In this document: positions 43,495 to 53,681 of the stretch, in pieces | How the letters are laid out: the number at the start of each line of letters is the position of its first letter | Numbering within the stretch: the stretch's first letter is position 1 | From: Roseovarius sp. S88 | GTDB taxonomy: Bacteria > Pseudomonadota > Alphaproteobacteria > Rhodobacterales > Rhodobacteraceae | Direction of reading: 5' to 3' | Assembly: GCF_037023735.1 (NCBI RefSeq) | Contig: NZ_CP146069.1 | Span: 1,219,501 to 1,283,500, forward strand | DNA length: 64,000 nucleotides | Made by a program: the position numbers and the translations under genes | The notes under the pieces: model-generated | What the model was told of the DNA's origin: nothing | The model's input: the letters and a program-made list of their open reading frames with translations, nothing else | Databases searched by the model: none

Positions 43495-44451
43495 ATGGTA
43501 AATCTGATACTGAAACGGCTAAGCTTGGGTCTGGTCACGCTGTGGCTCGTCTCGGTCATCATTTTTATTGGTATCGAAATCCTGCCTGGCGACGCGTGCA
43601 CCGCCTATCTGGAACGTGATGCGCAAGGTCAATTGTTGGAAAACTGCCGTGCGGCGCAAGGCCTCGACAAGCCCGCAGTCACACGGTACGTCGATTGGGC
43701 TGTGGCCGCCATTCAGGGGGATTTCGGGGTCTCAGTGGATGGCGAAACGCGCATCACATCCGAAGTGGCGCTACGTGTCAAAAACTCGATCCTGCTGGCC
43801 GCTGGCGCGCTCAGCGTGGGGGTGCCTATGGCCGTCTTTCTCGGCGTGATCGCAGGTTTGTGGCGAGACAGGTTTCCGGATTTGTTTGTCTCAACTGTCG
43901 CAATCTTTGCTATGACGATTCCGGAATTCGTCACCGCGACGATCCTCGTTCTGGTGTTCTCGATCTGGCTGGGATGGTTGCCCGCCGTAGTGCTTACTCC
44001 GGCAGATGCACCAGCTCTCGACTTCTTTCCCGAATTCGTCCCGGCCTCGATCGTTCTGACCTTTGTGATGGTGGCCCATATCATGCGCATGGTGCGATCA
44101 TCGGTGATCGAGGTGATGGCCAGCGACTTTGTCCAGATGGCCCAACTCAAAGGCGTGCCATATTGGCGTATTGTGTTCCGGCATGCACTGCCCTCAGCGC
44201 TCTTACCGGCCATCAACGTCGTCGCCCTTACCGTGGCCTGGCTCTTGGGAGGGGTCGTGGTCGTCGAAGTGGTGTTCAACTATCCAGGTCTGGGCCGGAT
44301 GATGATCGACGCAATTTCAGATCGAAACCTGCCTGTCATACAAGCGATCACTTTGCTGGTTGCCGCCACTTATGTGGGCATCAACCTGGTCGCAGATCTT
44401 CTGACTATCCTTCTCAATCCGCGCCAGCGATCGCAACTGGGTCGCATGTGA
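43495..44451 (+). CDS. ABC transporter permease, DppB/OppB-type
   Basis: Inner-membrane permease of 318 residues with about six transmembrane helices, of the peptide/nickel/opine type. The EAA loop is visible as Ala-Gln-Leu-Lys-Gly-Val-Pro-Tyr-Trp-Arg-Ile-Val, and Tyr-Pro-Gly-Leu-Gly-Arg near the end is typical of DppB. The ATG at 43495 overlaps a possible TTG nine bases earlier. It overlaps the next permease gene by one base (TGATG). The usual substrate-binding protein gene does not precede it. Confidence 0.92.
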   Translation: MVNLILKRLSLGLVTLWLVSVIIFIGIEILPGDACTAYLERDAQGQLLENCRAAQGLDKPAVTRYVDWAVAAIQGDFGVSVDGETRITSEVALRVKNSILLAAGALSVGVPMAVFLGVIAGLWRDRFPDLFVSTVAIFAMTIPEFVTATILVLVFSIWLGWLPAVVLTPADAPALDFFPEFVPASIVLTFVMVAHIMRMVRSSVIEVMASDFVQMAQLKGVPYWRIVFRHALPSALLPAINVVALTVAWLLGGVVVVEVVFNYPGLGRMMIDAISDRNLPVIQAITLLVAATYVGINLVADLLTILLNPRQRSQLGRM

Positions 44452-45343
44452 TGGCGCAGGCAGAGCAGATAGCTCAAACGCGCCCGTCGCTTCTGCGTCG
44501 TTGGATGAACATCCTGCGCGAAGCTGGAAGCAGGCCATCAGGTGCGATTGGCATCTTTCTGGTCACCTTTCATGTGGTGGTCGCCATCCTGAGCCCTTGG
44601 ATTGTTCCACATGACGCCATCACGATGGGGTCCGATGAAATCCTTGCCCCGCCAACCTCAAACCACTGGCTGGGCACCGATGCGCTGGGCCGCGATGTGT
44701 TCAGCCGCGTGCTGCAAGGCGGGCGGCAGGCGCTGATTGTCTGTGGCATTGCCACGCCGCTGGCGATGCTTTGGGGGGGCTGCTTGGTATCTATCTCGGT
44801 TTGCGCGGCGGATGGGTCGATGAGGTCGCGATGCGGCTGGTCGACGCGGTACTGTCTCTGCCCGGCATCCTGCCGCTTATGGTCGTGGTGGTGATGTTTG
44901 ACGGCGGAAACCTGGTGCTGATCCTGACGCTGGGGTTCCTCTTTGGTATCCCGGTCATTCGCGTCGTGCGCGCGGCCACTCACACCGTGGTTGCGAAGGA
45001 TTTTATCCTTGCCGCCCGCGCGCGCGGGCACAAGCGCGGCAACATCATGTGGCGTGAACTGTTGCCCAATGTGTTCGACGTGGTCATGGTCGAGGGTGCG
45101 ATGCGCCTGAGTTGGATGCTGCTGAGCTTTTCCGCGCTGTCATTTCTGGGTTACGGCGTGGCACCGCCCACGCCTGACTGGGGTCAGGAAGTCTCTGAGG
45201 CGCGAGTCTATATGTCTCTCGCACCCTGGGGCGTGCTCGGCCCGATGTTTGCACTCAGCTCGCTTATCATCGGTGTGAACCTGACAGCGGATGCCCTGGC
45301 CAAAACACTTGGGCTCGACCGGTCGCAAAGGGCTGTGGTCTAG
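44451..45343 (+). pseudogene. ABC transporter permease, DppC/OppC-type, split by a frameshift
   Basis: One permease split in two frames: residues 1-107 in the first (Met-Ala-Gln-Ala-Glu to Leu-Ala-Met-Leu-Trp-Gly-Gly) and the rest in the second (Gly-Ile-Tyr-Leu-Gly-Leu-Arg-Gly-Gly-Trp-Val-Asp). The break lies in a run of seven G at 44773-44779; adding one G gives 297 residues, the usual DppC length. The EAA loop (Ala-Arg-Ala-Arg-Gly-His-Lys-Arg-Gly) is intact. Sequencing error, slippage or real loss cannot be distinguished here. It overlaps the preceding permease and abuts the ATPase gene, so the operon is otherwise complete. Confidence 0.85.
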
Positions 45344-46978
45344 ATGGCGGGCAAGGCGATCATCGAGGTGCGAGACCTCTCGGTGGGCTTTACCACGCGC
45401 GCAGGTGATACGCTCAACGTTCTTAAGGGCGTCGACCTGACCGTCTGTGCGGGCGAAACCGTCGGCATTGTCGGTGAAAGCGGGTCCGGCAAGAGCACGC
45501 TGGCCTTGGCCACAATGGGCTTCCTCAAGCCGGGTCTGCGCAAGACCGGCGGGCATGTTCAGTTCGATGGCCAGGATGTCTTTGCCATGTCCCCGCAACA
45601 GCTTGAGGACATCCGGGGTGGCAAACTTGGCCTCATTCCACAAAATTCGGGTCAGGCCCTGACGCCGACCATGCGCATCGGCGCGCAATTGTGCGAGTCG
45701 CTGACCCTGCATTGCAACCTGGAAAAAGAGGCCTGCGCGCCCCGGGCCGAGGATCTGTTGTCCCAGGTTCGTCTGCGCGACGTCAAAGCCATCATGCGCC
45801 GCTTTCCGCATGAACTGTCGGGTGGGCAACAACAGCGGGTGGCCATTGCAATGGCGCTCGCCGGAGAGCCTGAGGCGCTGGTTCTGGATGAGCCGACCAC
45901 GGGCCTTGATGTAACCACTCAAATTCACATCCTCGACCTGCTGCGCGATCTTGCGGTTGAGCGGAACATGGCCATGGTCATGGTCAGTCATGATCTGGGT
46001 GTGATTGGCCGCTGCTGTCAGACGGTCACGGTGATGCTATCGGGTGAAGTTGTGCAAAACGCGCCGTCACAACAGGTTTTGTGCAAACCCGAACATCCCT
46101 ATGCCAAGCAACTGCTGGATGCCACGCCGCGCCTGATGCCTGTGGCGCAGATGACAAACCGGCTAGATGCCGAAGCATCGGAAGCACTGTGCTTGCAGAA
46201 TCTTGCTCTCAGTTACCGACAGCAGGGATTTTGGGAACGCACTTTGGGCAAGGCTGATCTGCCACTGACCGTTGATGGTGTTTCTGTCTCTCTGAAACAA
46301 GGCGAAACGCTTGGTCTGGTGGGCGAATCCGGCAGTGGGAAATCCACAATTCTCAAAGCCATTGCAGGCATTCTGCCACCGCGCGATGGTGCAATCACAG
46401 TGGCCGGGGGGCACGCGCTCCCAGAGCGGATTGATCAACGTAGCCCTACCGAGCTGCGCCGTATCCAGCTCATATTTCAGAACCCCGACCAGGCGCTCAA
46501 CCCGCGTCACACCGCCCTTGGGATCCTTTCCCAGCCTTTGCAGCTGTATTTCGGCATGAAGGGCAACGCTCTGCGGGACCGTGCGGTGGAATTGCTAGAA
46601 AGGATGCGCTTGAGTGCGGATTATCTAGACCGCTTTCCCGGCCAAATGTCAGGCGGCGAAAAACAACGCCTCGCCATTGCCCGTGCCTTCGCCGCCGAGC
46701 CGGAGATTGTGCTGTGTGACGAGGTGACATCAGCGCTGGATGTGTCTGTGCAAGCCTCGGTAATGGACCTTCTGCAAGACCTCAAACGCGAGAAAAAGAC
46801 CACCTATGTCTTTGTCAGCCATGACCTCGCCGTGGTTCAGCAACTCGCCGACCAGATCGTTGTGCTCAAACAGGGCCGGGTGTGTGAACAGGGTAGTGCG
46901 CGGGAGGTCTATGGAAACCCGCAGGATGAGTACACGCAAAAGCTTTTTGATGCGGTGTTGGAGCCGGAGCCAGGGTAG
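45344..46978 (+). CDS. Fused dual ATP-binding protein, DppD-DppF type
   Basis: A 544-residue ATPase with two complete nucleotide-binding domains in one chain. Walker A motifs Gly-Glu-Ser-Gly-Ser-Gly-Lys-Ser-Thr occur at about residues 43 and 330. Signatures Leu-Ser-Gly-Gly-Gln-Gln-Gln and Met-Ser-Gly-Gly-Glu-Lys-Gln, and Walker B motifs (Leu-Asp-Glu and Cys-Asp-Glu), follow. It energises the two permeases encoded immediately upstream, beginning at the base after the DppC stop. Substrates of this type include peptides, glycosides and opines; the missing binding protein leaves the substrate open. Confidence 0.93.
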   Translation: MAGKAIIEVRDLSVGFTTRAGDTLNVLKGVDLTVCAGETVGIVGESGSGKSTLALATMGFLKPGLRKTGGHVQFDGQDVFAMSPQQLEDIRGGKLGLIPQNSGQALTPTMRIGAQLCESLTLHCNLEKEACAPRAEDLLSQVRLRDVKAIMRRFPHELSGGQQQRVAIAMALAGEPEALVLDEPTTGLDVTTQIHILDLLRDLAVERNMAMVMVSHDLGVIGRCCQTVTVMLSGEVVQNAPSQQVLCKPEHPYAKQLLDATPRLMPVAQMTNRLDAEASEALCLQNLALSYRQQGFWERTLGKADLPLTVDGVSVSLKQGETLGLVGESGSGKSTILKAIAGILPPRDGAITVAGGHALPERIDQRSPTELRRIQLIFQNPDQALNPRHTALGILSQPLQLYFGMKGNALRDRAVELLERMRLSADYLDRFPGQMSGGEKQRLAIARAFAAEPEIVLCDEVTSALDVSVQASVMDLLQDLKREKKTTYVFVSHDLAVVQQLADQIVVLKQGRVCEQGSAREVYGNPQDEYTQKLFDAVLEPEPG

Positions 46979-47018
46979 GGGGAGTATTAAGTTAGTCGGG
47001 GCTAGCCTTATAAGTGTC

Positions 47019-48058
47019 TTAGTCAGAAAGTGTTGCGTGTTCCATCAAATGACAAGAATAGAGATCGTTGTTTTCACAGCCCATTTCAGCGTATTTTATT
47101 GTTTGATCGAAATCTTCGACATCTTTGGACTTGGAGAAATCATTATATCTCATTAGAGCGATAAATCGGCACATAATACCCGATCCTTTTAAGCACGCAT
47201 CATGCTGAAGCTCTAACATAACTGAATGATTGTGTGTCGTGCGAATTAACAACTCGCAAGAAACAACGAGACCCTTTTCGCATGTATCCCGGAGGCTGCG
47301 AACGGTTTCTAGCTGTGCGGCTGACACGTCTGAGTAGTCTTCAGCTACGCCAGAACGCATGTACAAAACACCCATGAGTGTCCCGCAGGAATCATCCAAG
47401 AGATGTGCGCATGACTTTCTCAGCGCCGTAACGGCATCACTAGGGTATGCTTGCGCGCCCCCCTGTAAAATTTGATGAGTGCTTTTCCGTAGTTTGCGCA
47501 TGCTTGCCGACTACCTGATAGGCACTGTCTTTCCGATTCATGAATCGTGTTGGAGGCGATTAACCGCTGTGTCGAAAAGTTGTACTTTTTTGCCTGTTCC
47601 TTGATTTGATTTGCAAGATCAGGATGGCGCTTATTTAAAGCCGTAGGCCAGTTTTCTTTGACTATGTCGTCAAACAACTCACACGCCTCAATGTTGCCAG
47701 TCAGACATAATTCTTCGGATTTTTGCAAAGCGTCAATTATTAGCGCAACCGAGTCTTCGACGTCCAAGCCAATATCATCATCTGGAGCTAATAATATCAA
47801 ATGTAGGCATTGTTTGACTCGGTCCTGCCTACATCCTTTTTGCGCTGCAGAAAATGCGAGGTGCTTTAATTTTGCTGATCTTTCAGTGTCGATTGGAAAA
47901 GGAGGAAAACCTCCTCTTTCTTCGGAGTAAAATTTCGCGAGTAAAAAACAGTCTCGTGGTTTAGATAAATCACAGCTATTCGGATACCCCTCCTGCGCAA
48001 AAGCCCATGGTGAAAGGCACAGCGCTGTCAGGGCAACTAGAACCGGAAAAAACCGCAT
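47019..48058 (-). pseudogene. Secreted Sel1-like Cys-rich protein, split by a frameshift
   Basis: A secreted protein in two overlapping frames that read as one: the first ends ...Ala-Leu-Ile-Lys-Phe-Tyr and the second continues Gly-Gly-Ala-Gln-Ala-Tyr-Pro. The switch lies at a run of six C (plus strand, 47458-47463); one extra base restores 346 residues. A signal peptide (cleaved after Ala-Phe-Ala) and regularly spaced Cys pairs within helical hairpins resemble Sel1/HcpA-type repeats. It starts five bases after the gatB stop codon, so it may be co-transcribed with it, but its A+T-rich composition differs sharply. Function unknown. Confidence 0.72.
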
Positions 48059-48063
48059 GCCGC

Positions 48064-49677
48064 TTACCCCCGCAGCTTCTTACTCACAATCTCATTCACC
48101 GCTTTAGGGTTGGCCTTGCCGCCCGTGGCTTTCATCACCTGACCCACAAACCAGCCTGCGAGCTTGGGGTTTTCCTTGGCTTTTTCCACCTGCGCGGGGT
48201 TGTCGGCGATGATCTGGTCGACGGCGGCCTCGATTGCGCCGGTGTCGGTGACCTGTTTCATGCCACGCTCTTCCACGATCTGTGCCGGATCGCCGCCTTC
48301 GGTATAGACGATCTCAAAGAGGTCCTTGGCGATCTTACCTGAAATGGCGTCTGAAGCGATGAGATCGACAATGCCGCCCAGTTGCGCCGGGCTCACCGGG
48401 CTTTCTAAAATACTTTCGTCTGCTTTTTTCAGTCGACCAAAAAGTTCGTTGATGACCCAGTTTGCAGAGAGTTTACCTTTCTCTTTCCGCTCTTTTTCGG
48501 GGATATTTTCTGTTTCGAAGTTAAACGCCATAAAACCAATTGCATTCGGTGGAATACTTGATTTTGTGGCTTTTTCTTTTGCTGAGTGCGCTACAGTGGC
48601 CTCAAAATAGTCAGCGCTAGAAAGCTCAGCTGTCAGTACACTAGCGTCATATTCATTCAAACCGTAGTTCTTCACAAACCGCGCCTTCTTCTCATCCGGC
48701 AGTTCCGGCAAAGAAGATGCAATCGCATCAACCCAGTCTTGTTCGATCTCCAAAGGCAGCAGATCAGGATCGGGGAAATACCGGTAATCATGCGCCTCTT
48801 CCTTGGAGCGCATGGAACGGGTCTCGTTCTTGTCCGGGTCATAAAGCCGGGTTTCCTGCTCGACCTCACCGCCGCCTTCCACGATTTTGATCTGCCGCTC
48901 GGCCTCGACCATGATGGCTTGTTGAATGAACCGCATCGAGTTCATGTTCTTGATCTCACAGCGCGTGCCCAAGTGAGAGAAATCCTGTGTTTCCATGTAT
49001 TTCTCATAGGCCCCGGGCGCACAGATCGACACATTCACATCGGCCCGCAGGTTGCCGTTTTGCATGTTGCCATCACAGGTGCCGAGGTAGCGCAGGATCT
49101 GACGTAGCTTGCCGACATAAGCCGCCGCCTCTTCGGGGCCGCGAATGTCGGGGCGACTGACAATCTCCATGAGGCACACGCCGGTGCGGTTCAGATCGAC
49201 AAAAGACATCGCCGGGTCCATGTCATGAATGGATTTGCCTGCGTCCTGTTCCATGTGGATGCGTTCCACGCGCACCAGTCGCGCCACACCAGGCTCCATA
49301 TCCACCAGAATTTCGCCTTCACCGACGATAGGATGATAAAGTTGAGAAATCTGGTAGCCCTGCGGCAAATCCGGGTAGAAGTAATTTTTGCGATCAAAGG
49401 CAGACTTCAGATTGATCTCAGCCTTCAGTCCCAGACCCGTGCGAACCGCTTGTTCGACGCAAAATTCGTTGATCACCGGCAACATGCCCGGCATGGCGGC
49501 GTCCACGAAGGCGACGTTGGAATTGGGTTCGGCACCGAAGCTTGTGGACGCCCCTGAAAAAAGCTTGGCTTGTGAGGCTACCTGCGCGTGCACCTCCATG
49601 CCGATGACCAGTTCCCAATCCTGTTTTGCCCCGGCAATCACCTTGGGTTTCGGGGGCTCATAGGTCAGATCCAACAT
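48064..49677 (-). CDS. gatB: Glutamyl/aspartyl-tRNA amidotransferase subunit B
   Basis: Subunit B of GatCAB, which converts Glu-tRNA-Gln and Asp-tRNA-Asn to the amidated forms. It is 537 residues, longer than the roughly 500 usual in this group. The core is well conserved ([21 protein letters not shown]) and the tail carries the YqeY-like domain. Extra length lies at about residues 375-410 ([14 protein letters not shown]), inside a stretch of clearly more A+T-rich DNA (about 48395-48665). gatA and gatC are not adjacent. Confidence 0.95.
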   Translation of the reverse strand: MLDLTYEPPKPKVIAGAKQDWELVIGMEVHAQVASQAKLFSGASTSFGAEPNSNVAFVDAAMPGMLPVINEFCVEQAVRTGLGLKAEINLKSAFDRKNYFYPDLPQGYQISQLYHPIVGEGEILVDMEPGVARLVRVERIHMEQDAGKSIHDMDPAMSFVDLNRTGVCLMEIVSRPDIRGPEEAAAYVGKLRQILRYLGTCDGNMQNGNLRADVNVSICAPGAYEKYMETQDFSHLGTRCEIKNMNSMRFIQQAIMVEAERQIKIVEGGGEVEQETRLYDPDKNETRSMRSKEEAHDYRYFPDPDLLPLEIEQDWVDAIASSLPELPDEKKARFVKNYGLNEYDASVLTAELSSADYFEATVAHSAKEKATKSSIPPNAIGFMAFNFETENIPEKERKEKGKLSANWVINELFGRLKKADESILESPVSPAQLGGIVDLIASDAISGKIAKDLFEIVYTEGGDPAQIVEERGMKQVTDTGAIEAAVDQIIADNPAQVEKAKENPKLAGWFVGQVMKATGGKANPKAVNEIVSKKLRG

Positions 49678-49764
49678 CGGTCATGCTCCGCTTGACTTAC
49701 ACGTCGCGGTTTTAGGCCACGGCAGCGATGCGGGCAAGACGATATGCCTTGCCCAAAAACCGGC

Positions 49765-50502
49765 TCACGCTGGCACGGACAGCCCTGGGTCGCGCTGACG
49801 CAATCGAGACAGGGATATCAGGTGGGCGCCCAGAAACAGCGGCACAAAATAACCCGGGAACATGGCCAGCGGATGCAGGTTGATGATGTTGGGTGTGTCA
49901 TGTGCCAGAAGATGCGCAAATCCCTCTGACGTGATGATGCCAAAGAAGACCGCAAATGCAAAATCAACCATGCCAATGATGTTGGCACGTAGAATCAACT
50001 GGCGTGCATTTGGTGCGGCCACGCGTGCGGCTTTCCACGCTTGCCAGGCGGCAAGTCCCGCCCAGACATCGCCAAGGCCGGCAGGCAGGGCAAAATGCCA
50101 TGGAATAACACCAACGGCCCAGCCTAGTATAAACAAGCCGCCCATCACCCTGGGAATTTGTAAGGCAATGAGGTCGGCATTGCTCAGCGCATTGGTCAAT
50201 CTGCGCCCCATATGCGTGAGTTGCGAAAGCGCCCAAAGGCTCAGCGCTCCGCCAAATAGCACAATCAGAACACTAGGCGGGTCACCAAGGGTGACGGGCA
50301 CGTTGAAGAGGTTGTTGCGCGACATTTCCATTGAGACAACTGCCCAGAGTGCCAGCGCGGTGGCGAACCCACCGACGACCCAAATGCGGCGGCTTAAGGT
50401 CAGTCCCGCATTGACTGCTGCCGCGTTGCAAAGCTGTACCGCGAAGATCGGCAACAAGATTGTGAACGCATGAACAAACGCCAAAAAAAACATATCCAGC
50501 AT
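49765..50502 (-). CDS. Hypothetical multi-pass membrane protein
   Basis: A 245-residue inner-membrane protein with about seven hydrophobic segments, two glycine-containing loops and a short basic C-terminus. I do not recognise the family. GGAGG stands before the ATG at 50502, which fixes the start; a longer open frame upstream lies in a region with repeats and no coding bias. It is divergent from the HxlR regulator, with palindromes between, so it is the most likely target of that regulator. Confidence 0.75.
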   Translation of the reverse strand: MLDMFFLAFVHAFTILLPIFAVQLCNAAAVNAGLTLSRRIWVVGGFATALALWAVVSMEMSRNNLFNVPVTLGDPPSVLIVLFGGALSLWALSQLTHMGRRLTNALSNADLIALQIPRVMGGLFILGWAVGVIPWHFALPAGLGDVWAGLAAWQAWKAARVAAPNARQLILRANIIGMVDFAFAVFFGIITSEGFAHLLAHDTPNIINLHPLAMFPGYFVPLFLGAHLISLSRLRQRDPGLSVPA

Positions 50503-50519
50503 CAATATCCTCCAGTAGA

Positions 50520-50593
50520 TACGAAGTTCGTAGTGACTCCGTCTGATATAGGTAACTTCAAATACGATGGTCAATTCAAATTTTGAAATTTGA
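50520..50593. promoter_or_regulatory. Two palindromes between membrane-protein gene and HxlR regulator
   Basis: TACGAAGTTCGTA (50520-50532) has six-base perfect arms around one central base. TCAAATTT-TG-AAATTTGA (50576-50593) has eight-base perfect arms. The first lies 18 bases upstream of the membrane-protein start, the second 15 bases upstream of the HxlR start. Both fit operator sites of the HxlR protein. Confidence 0.55.
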
Positions 50594-50608
50594 TGCTAGA
50601 CTAAGGCA

Positions 50609-50929
50609 ATGGATACCTATGATCGCAACAATTGCCCTGTGATGCGTACCGCCGATGTCGTGGGAGACCGGTGGTCTATTCTGATTTTGCGGGAGTTTTT
50701 TCTTGAAGGCCCGCGTCGGTTTCAGGATCTGCAAGACGAATTGAACGTCTCGCCAAACACCTTGTCAGGCCGACTGAAAACCCTGGAACAGGCCGGGGTT
50801 TTGTCGCGTCGCGCCTATTCCACCAATCCACCTCGTTCAGAATATGTACTGACAGATGCTGGCAAAGCGCTGGGTCCCTTGATCCAGGCGTTCCGTGACT
50901 GGGGCGAGAGTTTTGGCAACTCAGATTAG
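50609..50929 (+). CDS. HxlR-family winged-helix regulator
   Basis: A 106-residue MarR-like regulator of the HxlR group. The Cys near position 9 (Asn-Asn-Cys-Pro-Val), then Val-Val-Gly-Asp-Arg-Trp-Ser-Ile-Leu-Ile-Leu-Arg-Glu is characteristic. The recognition helix is Leu-Ser-Gly-Arg-Leu-Lys-Thr-Leu-Glu-Gln-Ala-Gly-Val-Leu, with a beta wing Arg-Ser-Glu-Tyr-Val-Leu-Thr. In relatives the Cys can react with aldehydes or oxidants. It is divergent from the membrane-protein gene with palindromes between, which suggests that it represses that gene and itself. Confidence 0.9.
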   Translation: MDTYDRNNCPVMRTADVVGDRWSILILREFFLEGPRRFQDLQDELNVSPNTLSGRLKTLEQAGVLSRRAYSTNPPRSEYVLTDAGKALGPLIQAFRDWGESFGNSD

Positions 50930-51039
50930 CAAGGTTACGCGCATCGAATTTGCGGGACAAAGCGCGATGGGTTAACAAATTGCTGTTTTATTAAGACCTA
51001 TTTGAATTTGAAACTTCTGTTTTTCGACAAGGTATCGTT

Positions 51040-52254
51040 ATGCCCAAAAACATTGTTCTGCTCTGCGATGGCACATCCAATGAAATCGCCCGCAACCGCA
51101 CAAACATCCTGCGTCTTTATGGCTGCCTTAAGAAAGATGCCGATCAACTTGTCTTCTACGATCCCGGAGTCGGCACATTCGGGGCGGAAAACAGCTGGGC
51201 CTACTTTGTCCGCAAGGCGGTTGAGATTTGGGGCCTCGCCACGGGCTGGGGCATCGACCGGAATGTCAAAGAGGCCTACCAGTTTTTGGTTGAAAACTAT
51301 GATGACGGCAAACGCGAAAACGGCGACGATCAGGACCCTGACCGAATCTTCATCATCGGGTTCAGCCGGGGTGCCTACACCGCGCGCATGCTTGCCGGGC
51401 TCATTCACAATATTGGCCTTATGGATGCTCGAAATCTGAACCTGCTGGATTATGCCTACCGGGCGTACAAGAACATCGGGAAAAGCACGGGTCGCGATGA
51501 AACGGATGCCCGCGAACCCGAGAAGAACCCGTTTGCCGAAGTGCGCCTTTTTGAGCGTATGCTGCGCCCGCGCCGTCCCGCGATCGCCTGTCTGGGCCTC
51601 TTTGATACGGTCGGCTCGGTAATCGAATGGACAGAAGTTATCCCACGCATTCGAACTCATGCGCATACTTCGGCCAACCCTTCGGTGGCCGCAGTGCGGC
51701 ATGCCGTGTGTCTGGATGAGCGACGCACGATGTTTCTGCCAACGCTCTGGCCCGAAGGCGGAGAATTTTGGGGAAACGCATTTCGGCCAAAACAAGAGGC
51801 AAAAATCAAAACACAAGATGTGGAAGAGGTTTGGTTTTCCGGTGTGCACGGTGATGTCGGTGGTGGCTACGCGGAACGCAATAGCCAGCTTGCCAAACTG
51901 CCACTGAAATGGCTGATAGATGAAACACGCGCGCTAGGTCTGCACTACAAAGAACAAACGATCCGTAGTCTTGTCTTAGGAGAGGACAAGGAGGGGCGCT
52001 ATGTGGCCCCAGATGGAACGGCGCCGCGCAACCGGTCGATGAACTGGGCCTGGGCGATATTGGAATTCATCCCACGGATTAAAACCAAGTATTGCCTGTC
52101 CAAACGCCCCTCGTTCTTTTGGTTGTATCTGCCTTTCTTTGAACGGCGACATGTGCCGACAGGTGCCAAAATCCATAGCTCGGTTTTTGAGCGCCGGGGC
52201 ACGCCCAAAGACTATGATCAACCCAACATACCCGAGGCTCATAAGGTTGTCTGA
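51040..52254 (+). CDS. DUF2235 (Tle1-like) alpha/beta-hydrolase domain protein
   Basis: A 404-residue DUF2235 protein. The start Val-Leu-Leu-Cys-Asp-Gly-Thr-Ser-Asn is typical, and the nucleophile elbow is Gly-Phe-Ser-Arg-Gly-Ala-Tyr-Thr-Ala-Arg, with catalytic Asp (Phe-Asp-Thr-Val-Gly-Ser) and His (Gly-Val-His-Gly-Asp-Val-Gly-Gly-Gly-Tyr) later. Some DUF2235 proteins are type VI phospholipase effectors of the Tle1 family; here no secretion genes or immunity gene are present, and no signal peptide is visible, so a housekeeping lipase role is at least as likely. It is convergent with the gene ending at 52260. Confidence 0.85.
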   Translation: MPKNIVLLCDGTSNEIARNRTNILRLYGCLKKDADQLVFYDPGVGTFGAENSWAYFVRKAVEIWGLATGWGIDRNVKEAYQFLVENYDDGKRENGDDQDPDRIFIIGFSRGAYTARMLAGLIHNIGLMDARNLNLLDYAYRAYKNIGKSTGRDETDAREPEKNPFAEVRLFERMLRPRRPAIACLGLFDTVGSVIEWTEVIPRIRTHAHTSANPSVAAVRHAVCLDERRTMFLPTLWPEGGEFWGNAFRPKQEAKIKTQDVEEVWFSGVHGDVGGGYAERNSQLAKLPLKWLIDETRALGLHYKEQTIRSLVLGEDKEGRYVAPDGTAPRNRSMNWAWAILEFIPRIKTKYCLSKRPSFFWLYLPFFERRHVPTGAKIHSSVFERRGTPKDYDQPNIPEAHKVV

Positions 52255-52259
52255 GGACC

Positions 52260-53541
52260 TCAAATCACGCGCTGTTTCTCAATCCCACTTGCCGAAAAGG
52301 TGATCGTACCTCCATCCTTGAGCATCGAAGACAGTTGCGCTGCGATAATGCGCAAGGCGGTTTGCCGTCCCTTCGCCACCAATGCACGCCGGGAGGGAAG
52401 CAATGGGCCGACACCTGGGGAAAGCAATGTCTGCGACCAGATAAGCGGATGCAACTCGCGAAGATGGTCTTTTAGCATCCAATCGAGACATGCATGGATG
52501 TCTTGACGGTTCTGCCGCGCTTGCCGTGTCAACAAAGCCTCTTCGCCCTGTGGTGCCATGGTAATCGCGCAGAACGCCGTCAAAAGATTGATCATATGCT
52601 GATCTTGTTTGCGGGCGACGATGTCTCGCAGGCCTTCAATGAAGAACTCCGCATCCAAGAGTTCAAGTGACCGCCGTTTGAGTGCGAGCGCATCGAGGTA
52701 AACCCACGTGTAGGCACCCGCGCCCCAACTGTCCTGTGTTTGGGCGGCAACGCGACGCGCGCCGACCTCCAATGCCTGTAACCCTCCCGCGTATTCTGGC
52801 AGGATGTGCCGCCCCAAGGCGCGCATGTGCCGTGGCGTGGCTGGGTCGAGCGCAATCAGTTTTTCATATTCTTCACACACGCGCCCCCCGGTTTTCACAG
52901 GCCGCAAAGAGCGCGCAGCGCGCTGCAATCAGGGACGGCGCATTGAGGGCCGTGCCGTCAAACGGTGCAAGAAGCTCAGCGGCGCGCTCGATATGGTCCG
53001 ATGATTGCTCAGCCGCGCGCACAGGATCGCTCTTGCCCGCGACATTGCGCCAGGACCACGCGATATCAACATGCGCCAGAGCCACCACAAGTGATGTGGG
53101 GTAATCGTTGGGATATTCGTTGAGTACGTCTTCCAGCGCCACCAGACCCTCGGCATCGGGCGCAAATCCGTCATAAAGCGCGTCTTCGGCGGCAGCCACA
53201 AGATCGCTGCGCGCGCCAAAGGCCATTAACAAAGAGGCCGATTCACCCCCGGGCGTTGGCAGACGCGTGGCGTCGGCAAACTTTATCTTGTTGGACAGCT
53301 CATCCCACAAATCCTGTCGTGCAAGTTTCTGCCCGCGATCCTGATGCATAGAGCGCACCATCTCTTCGTCGGTCACGATCTGCGACGGCAGAATGATCCG
53401 CCGGGCCAAGGCGTCGATCTCATCCTCGGCCCGTGCGTTCGACACAAGAGTGCCGACCGTTGCGGACGGCGACTTTCGCTGTCCGAACAGGCGCGATATG
53501 CCCTTCAAAGGGCCAGCTCTGTGGCGCGGACTGTCTGACAT
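52260..53541 (-). pseudogene. Unrecognised helical protein, split by a frameshift
   Basis: Two overlapping minus-strand frames read as one protein: the first ends ...Ala-Arg-Cys-Ala-Leu-Phe-Ala-Ala-Cys-Glu-Asn-Arg and the second continues Gly-Arg-Val-Cys-Glu-Glu-Tyr-Glu-Lys-Leu-Ile-Ala. The switch lies at a run of six C (plus strand, 52884-52889); removing one base gives 426 residues. The first 150 residues include a charged N-terminus and an acidic helical part, and the rest is TPR-like helix pairs (Ala-Leu-Asp-Pro-Ala-Thr-Pro). No signal peptide or membrane segment. I do not recognise a family. It is convergent with the DUF2235 gene, five bases away, and divergent from the lytic transglycosylase. 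Confidence 0.75.
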
Positions 53542-53681
53542 AAACTCGTCTGCTCTCGGGTCGTTTCCGGTCTACGTGCCATACCAATCCGGCCAAAAAG
53601 CGGCAAGGGCGCGGAAAATAAGGGGAAATACAGGTTGGTGAGCAAGTTGATTTTACACAAGAATCACGTCACGATGCCTTG

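Noticed and set aside
51040..52254. Type VI secretion effector locus
   Set aside because: No secretion apparatus, VgrG, adaptor or immunity-type gene is present; only the DUF2235 domain suggests it.
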